9,638 nt of DNA from Candidatus Auribacterota bacterium (GTDB lineage Bacteria; Auribacterota; Tritonobacteria; UBA1439): the NCBI GenBank assembly GCA_026391995.1, contig JAPLCY010000182.1, positions 1-9,638 of the forward strand. Reading direction: 5' to 3'. The translations under genes were made by a program, and so were the position numbers. Shown here piece after piece: positions 7,035 to 9,638 of this stretch (its first letter is position 1; every line of letters begins with the position of its first letter). Under the pieces are notes generated by a model. It was not told the DNA's origin and did no database searches. It was given only the letters and a program-made list of their open reading frames with translations.

Positions 7035-7999
7035 GAGTTCTTGTGACGGGCGGCGCGGGATTCATCGGCTCGCACCTCGCCGAGGCCCTCCTCGCCAGGG
7101 GCGACGAGGTTGACATCATCGACGACCTCTCGACCGGCAGCATGGCCAACATCGACCACCTCACGCGCAATCCCCGCTTTCACCACACCATCGACACGAT
7201 CATAAACGTCCCGCTCATGGCCGAGCTTGTGGACCGCTGCGACCTGGTCGTCCACCTTGCCGCCGCCGTGGGAGTGCGTCTCATCGTCGAGAGCCCGGTG
7301 CGGACCATTTCGACCAACATCCGTGGCACCGAGATAGCCTTGAACATGGCTGCCAAGAAACACAAGAAAGTGATCCTCGCGTCCACCTCGGAGGTCTATG
7401 GCAAGAGCAACAAGGTCCCCTTTGCCGAGGATGACGATCTCGTGCTCGGACCGACGATCAAGTCGCGCTGGAGCTACGCATGCTCGAAGGCGATCGACGA
7501 GTTCCTCGCTCTGGCATATTTTCGCGAAGGGAAGTTGCCGGTGGTGATCTGCCGGTTCTTCAATATCGTGGGGCCCCGGCAGACGGGGCGCTACGGCATG
7601 GTCTTCCCGAGGCTCATACGGCAGGCGCTGGAGGGGAAGGATCTGACGGTCTATGGCACCGGGACGCAGACGAGGAGCTTCCTCTTCGTCGGCGACCTCA
7701 TCCGGGCGCTCCTTGTCCTCGCCGGGCTCCCCGCCGCGGAGGGCCAGGTCATCAATGTGGGAAGCGACCGCGAGATCAGCATCGAGCGGCTCGCCGGAAC
7801 GATCATCGGGATCACGAAGAGCGGCTCGGCGATCACGCATGTCCCCTATGAGAAGGCATACGAGGAGGGATTTGAGGACATGGGGCGCCGGGCGGCGGAT
7901 GTCGGCAAGCTGCACCGACTCACGGGATTCACGCCGGCGGTCATGCTGGAAGAGATGATCGAGAAGACGGCGGCGTACATACGAGAGAATAAAGAATAG
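7031..7999 (+). CDS. NAD-dependent nucleotide-sugar epimerase/dehydratase (extended SDR)
   Basis: This 322-residue cytoplasmic enzyme acts on a nucleotide-activated sugar, making precursors for surface glycans. The Rossmann fold opens with VLVTGGAGFIGSHL (3-16), and Asp31/Asp32 after the second strand are positioned to bind the NAD ribose. The active site shows LVVHLAAAVGV (72-82), STSEVYG (118-124) and the Tyr149-x3-Lys153 pair in WSYACSK. The substrate-side motifs RFFNIVGPRQTGRYG (175-189), VYGTGTQTRSFLFVGD (207-222), NVGSD (242-246) and FEDMGRRAADVGKL (281-294) resemble the UDP-glucuronate decarboxylase / dTDP-glucose dehydratase / GalE group. The exact reaction is undecided: the catalytic STSE lacks the Asp-Glu pair typical of 4,6-dehydratases, which favours an epimerase or decarboxylase. 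The start overlaps accA by four bases. The stop codon forms the start of octamer array B. Confidence 0.9.
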   Translation: MRVLVTGGAGFIGSHLAEALLARGDEVDIIDDLSTGSMANIDHLTRNPRFHHTIDTIINVPLMAELVDRCDLVVHLAAAVGVRLIVESPVRTISTNIRGTEIALNMAAKKHKKVILASTSEVYGKSNKVPFAEDDDLVLGPTIKSRWSYACSKAIDEFLALAYFREGKLPVVICRFFNIVGPRQTGRYGMVFPRLIRQALEGKDLTVYGTGTQTRSFLFVGDLIRALLVLAGLPAAEGQVINVGSDREISIERLAGTIIGITKSGSAITHVPYEKAYEEGFEDMGRRAADVGKLHRLTGFTPAVMLEEMIEKTAAYIRENKE

Positions 8000-8023
8000 C
8001 CATTGAGCGATCAAGCTATCGAG
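7997..8023 (+). repeat. AGCNATHR octamer array B (solitary)
   Basis: From the A of the epimerase stop codon TAG there are three AGCNATHR units (7998-8005, 8006-8013, 8014-8021) followed by AG. The copy has the same unit count and phase as arrays A and C, and like A it begins at a TAG stop codon. No four-helix-bundle gene accompanies it; the acetyltransferase gene starts 29 bases further on. Confidence 0.6.
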
Positions 8024-8052
8024 AGTTCGAGGACAATAGCGAGGGTAACGAG

Positions 8053-8505
8053 ATGAAAATACGCCGCGCCGTGCTTGCCGACGTACCGGAGATACAGAAG
8101 CTGATCAACTATTTTGCGAAAAAAGACTGGATGCTCGCGCGTTCGCTCAACGACCTGTACGAAAATATACGCGATTTCTGGATCGCGGATGAGGATGGAC
8201 GCTTCATCGGCTGCTGCGCGCTCCACATGATCTGGGCGGATCTCGCCGAGATTAAATCCCTCGCCGTGCGCGAATCGCACAAGGGTATGGGGGTCGGGAA
8301 ACGCATGGTGCTCAAGTGCCTGGCGGAGGCCCGCATCCTCGGCCTCAAGCGTGTGTTCGCCCTCACGTATGTGCCAAAATTTTTCAAGAAGTGCGGCTTC
8401 GGGCGCTATCCCAAGTCGAAGCTTCCGCACAAGATCTGGGGCGACTGCCTCAACTGCCCCAAGTTCCCCGACTGCGGCGAAATCTCGGTGGCCGTCGAGC
8501 TGTAA
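8053..8505 (+). CDS. GNAT N-acetyltransferase, short ArgA (N-acetylglutamate synthase)-like
   Basis: The product is a single-domain GNAT of 150 residues. IRRAVLADVPEIQKLI (3-18) starts the fold, and WADLAEIKSLAVRESHKGMGVGKRMV (61-86, in parts) holds the acetyl-CoA pyrophosphate loop around G78-x-G80-x-G82. VFALTYVPKFFKKCGF (101-116) and LPHKIWGDCLNCPKFPDCGE (124-143) complete the pattern. The last block, with Cys132, Cys135 and Cys141, is characteristic of short ArgA-like acetyltransferases found in bacteria that lack the two-domain ArgA; these are thought to make N-acetylglutamate for arginine synthesis. The three cysteines could bind metal or be redox sensitive (inference). GAGGG at 8041-8045 lies 7 bases before the ATG. 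No other arginine gene is nearby, so the substrate assignment rests on family resemblance alone. Confidence 0.85.
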   Translation: MKIRRAVLADVPEIQKLINYFAKKDWMLARSLNDLYENIRDFWIADEDGRFIGCCALHMIWADLAEIKSLAVRESHKGMGVGKRMVLKCLAEARILGLKRVFALTYVPKFFKKCGFGRYPKSKLPHKIWGDCLNCPKFPDCGEISVAVEL

Positions 8506-8562
8506 TCCGCCCGCACCCCCCCGGGTGTACAGGCCCATCTCCACCGTCCCTGTCTATCGGGG

Positions 8563-8592
8563 TTGACATCCGTCCTGATAGTCTACGATAGT
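8563..8592 (+). promoter_or_regulatory. Candidate sigma70 -35 element with direct repeat
   Basis: A perfect TTGACA (8563-8568) is followed after 18 bases by GATAGT (8587-8592), a four-of-six -10 match. The -10 region lies in a 10-base direct repeat, GATAGTCTAC / GATAGTTTAC (8577-8596, nine of ten identical). It could be a second promoter for the secreted protein, or the repeat could be a regulator site. It is 170 bases before the ATG, so this is weak. Confidence 0.3.
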
Positions 8593-8704
8593 TTACACCC
8601 GCTCCCGGCGTCGATCAGCCCGATAGTGTTGCCTCCCGCATCTAACAGGGCATCCGGGAAGCGGATACGGATTACGGCATTTTGACTCCCGCCCCGGCGC
8701 CCCC

Positions 8705-8719
8705 TGGCACGATAGTTGC
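8705..8719 (+). promoter_or_regulatory. Sigma54 (RpoN) -24/-12 promoter
   Basis: TGGCACGATAGTTGC matches the sigma54 consensus TGGCAC-N5-TTGC exactly, with the invariant GG (8706-8707) and GC (8718-8719) separated by the required 10 bases. Transcription would begin near 8731, about 33 bases before the ATG of the secreted-protein gene. Such promoters need an enhancer-binding activator; the GATAGT repeats about 135-155 bases upstream are at a plausible distance for its site (inference). Confidence 0.72.
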
Positions 8720-8763
8720 GCTCCCCAATAAGCGAATCGCAATGTCACTAGGGGGTACCAGTT

Positions 8764-9615
8764 ATGATATTTTCCGCTTGGGCGAATATACAAATAACAT
8801 CGTACCGATTGGCGGCGCTTGCGGCATTCATTACATCATCGACATTATTGCCGGCGGCCGATAAGGGCTGGCGCACCCCCGTGTCCGAAGGGCTGGAGGT
8901 CAGTGATTGGAGCAGACCGACGAATGCCTACATGGAAGATAGGCTGGAGGCCATGTGCCCGGAGGAGGAGCAGGATTATTACAATTACGGTTTCAATATC
9001 CCCGCCGGTTCCATTATCAATGGTATAGAAATCACCATGAAAATCAGAGGGTGCGATGCGGATTCCTACATGACCTGCAGGTTGAAGAAGGGCACATGGC
9101 CGATTGGTGATGAGTATTGGACCCACGGAGAGAAGCGGGGTCCATTCGGGGTTGCGGTGACCTGGCTTACGTTCGGGGGCAGCACCGATCTCTGGGGCCA
9201 GGCATGGACCCCTTCTGATTTTGGGACTAATTTCGCCACCGATTTTGCGGGATATTGCAGCTGGATAGATGTAATTAAGGCCAGGGTGCATTACCTTCCT
9301 CCACCTACCGAAACGCCGACACCGACGCCGGCGCCTTATCTCAGGGTGATCTACCCCAACGGGGGAGAGACGCTGACGAGGGGGCTGACGGTGACCTTCC
9401 GTTGGCAGACGGTCGGGCAGGTGGGGAACCCTCTGACGCTGGGGCTTCTCAGGGGCGGTTCGATCTACACAACGGTGAACGTGACGAACACCGGCGCATA
9501 TACCTGTGTCCTCCCGACGGGCATCCCGACTGGAAGCAACTACCAGATCTGCGTCCAGAGCATCCTGTGTTCTGCCGTGTGGGACGCGAGCGACGGGTAT
9601 TTCAGGATACGGTAA
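8764..9615 (+). CDS. Secreted two-domain protein: beta-sandwich-like domain, Thr/Pro linker, Kre9/KNH-like domain
   Basis: This 283-residue product has a signal peptide: polar start, hydrophobic core about residues 16-30, likely cut near LLPAA-DKG (30-33). Residues 34-178 look like a recurrent extracellular beta domain with FNIPAGSIINGIEITMKIRG (77-96), LTFGGSTDLWGQAWTPSDF (135-153) and a closing WIDVIKARVHY strand (167-177). Four cysteines (65, 97, 105, 165) may pair. A PPPTETPTPTPAP linker (179-191) leads to an Ig-like module beginning VIYPNGGETLTRG (195-207) and ending SDGYFRIR (276-283). This is the pattern of the Kre9/KNH or Ser-Thr-rich GPI-anchored family domain seen in bacterial surface proteins. 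No anchor motif is visible, so it is probably released or loosely held. AGGGGGT at 8750-8756 is 7 bases before the ATG. A sigma54 promoter lies just upstream. Specific function is unknown. Confidence 0.82.
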   Translation: MIFSAWANIQITSYRLAALAAFITSSTLLPAADKGWRTPVSEGLEVSDWSRPTNAYMEDRLEAMCPEEEQDYYNYGFNIPAGSIINGIEITMKIRGCDADSYMTCRLKKGTWPIGDEYWTHGEKRGPFGVAVTWLTFGGSTDLWGQAWTPSDFGTNFATDFAGYCSWIDVIKARVHYLPPPTETPTPTPAPYLRVIYPNGGETLTRGLTVTFRWQTVGQVGNPLTLGLLRGGSIYTTVNVTNTGAYTCVLPTGIPTGSNYQICVQSILCSAVWDASDGYFRIR

Positions 9616-9638
9616 GCCGCGCTTGTATGGGGTCACGT

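Larger units (their letters stand above)
8506..8763. other. Intergenic regulatory region upstream of secreted protein gene
   Basis: This gap holds no credible gene. CACCC (8514-8518) and GGGTG (8523-8527) can pair into a 5-base stem with a C4 loop shortly after the acetyltransferase stop, but no T-run follows, so termination is doubtful. Further right are a TTGACA-type candidate promoter, four GATAGT hexamers (8577, 8587, 8622, 8711) and a sigma54-type promoter. Promoters are listed separately. Confidence 0.5.

Noticed and set aside
6989..8014. 341-residue minus-strand ORF opposite the epimerase gene
   Set aside because: It is a shadow of a clearly functional plus-strand gene in GC-rich DNA; the translation is Arg/Asp/His-rich with no motif.
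5586..8023. CRISPR array, suggested by short repeats
   Set aside because: The repeats are 8 bases, directly adjacent with no spacers, and lie in three separate places.
8514..8527. Rho-independent terminator after the acetyltransferase gene
   Set aside because: The stem is only five base pairs with a C4 loop and no following T-run.
8845..9636. 263-residue minus-strand ORF opposite the secreted-protein gene
   Set aside because: It has no motif and Arg/Pro-rich composition, while the plus strand has a signal peptide, ribosome site and promoter.

Overview
The window is about 9.6 kb of GC-rich bacterial DNA with nine recognisable genes and one broken one. It shows a diderm-style lipid and wall gene set, a YfhO-type membrane protein, a secreted protein with a Thr/Pro linker and Kre9/KNH-like domain, and a four-helix-bundle (23S IVS/bAvd-like) protein. 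Taken together this suggests an uncultivated lineage, perhaps of the PVC/Omnitrophota kind. That assignment is a low-confidence inference, because there is no rRNA or other marker here. TGA is used as a normal stop by several intact genes, so the genetic code is standard.

Left part (1-3032): the 3' end of a yfhO-like gene runs rightwards off the left edge. It overlaps, tail to tail by 8 bases, a leftward gene for a 649-residue polytopic membrane protein that has a large extracytoplasmic insert. A 257-base divergent gap follows, with a good sigma70-type promoter facing right.

Centre (3287-5588): psd and pssA overlap as ATGA and form a phosphatidylethanolamine module: PssA makes phosphatidylserine and Psd decarboxylates it. 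In Psd the Gly that normally precedes the pyruvoyl-forming Ser is replaced by Ser. Next comes an anchored LysM/L,D-transpeptidase (YkuD) gene with its own perfect TATAAT box.

Insert (5586-6058): between the transpeptidase gene and accA lies an AT-richer segment holding a four-helix-bundle protein gene. Its conserved early Trp codon is now TGA. The segment is bracketed by two inverted 26-base arrays, each made of three 8-base units AGCNATHR plus AG. A third such array stands alone at 7998-8023, between the epimerase and acetyltransferase genes. This is the most unusual structure in the window.

Right part (6075-9638): accA (carboxyltransferase alpha subunit) overlaps an extended-SDR nucleotide-sugar epimerase/dehydratase gene by ATGA, and a short ArgA-like GNAT acetyltransferase gene follows. 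A 258-base gap then holds a near-perfect sigma54 (-24/-12) promoter and four GATAGT hexamers. It leads into a gene for a secreted two-domain protein. Themes in the window are phospholipid and fatty-acid precursor synthesis, cell-wall crosslinking, sugar-nucleotide modification and surface or secreted proteins.
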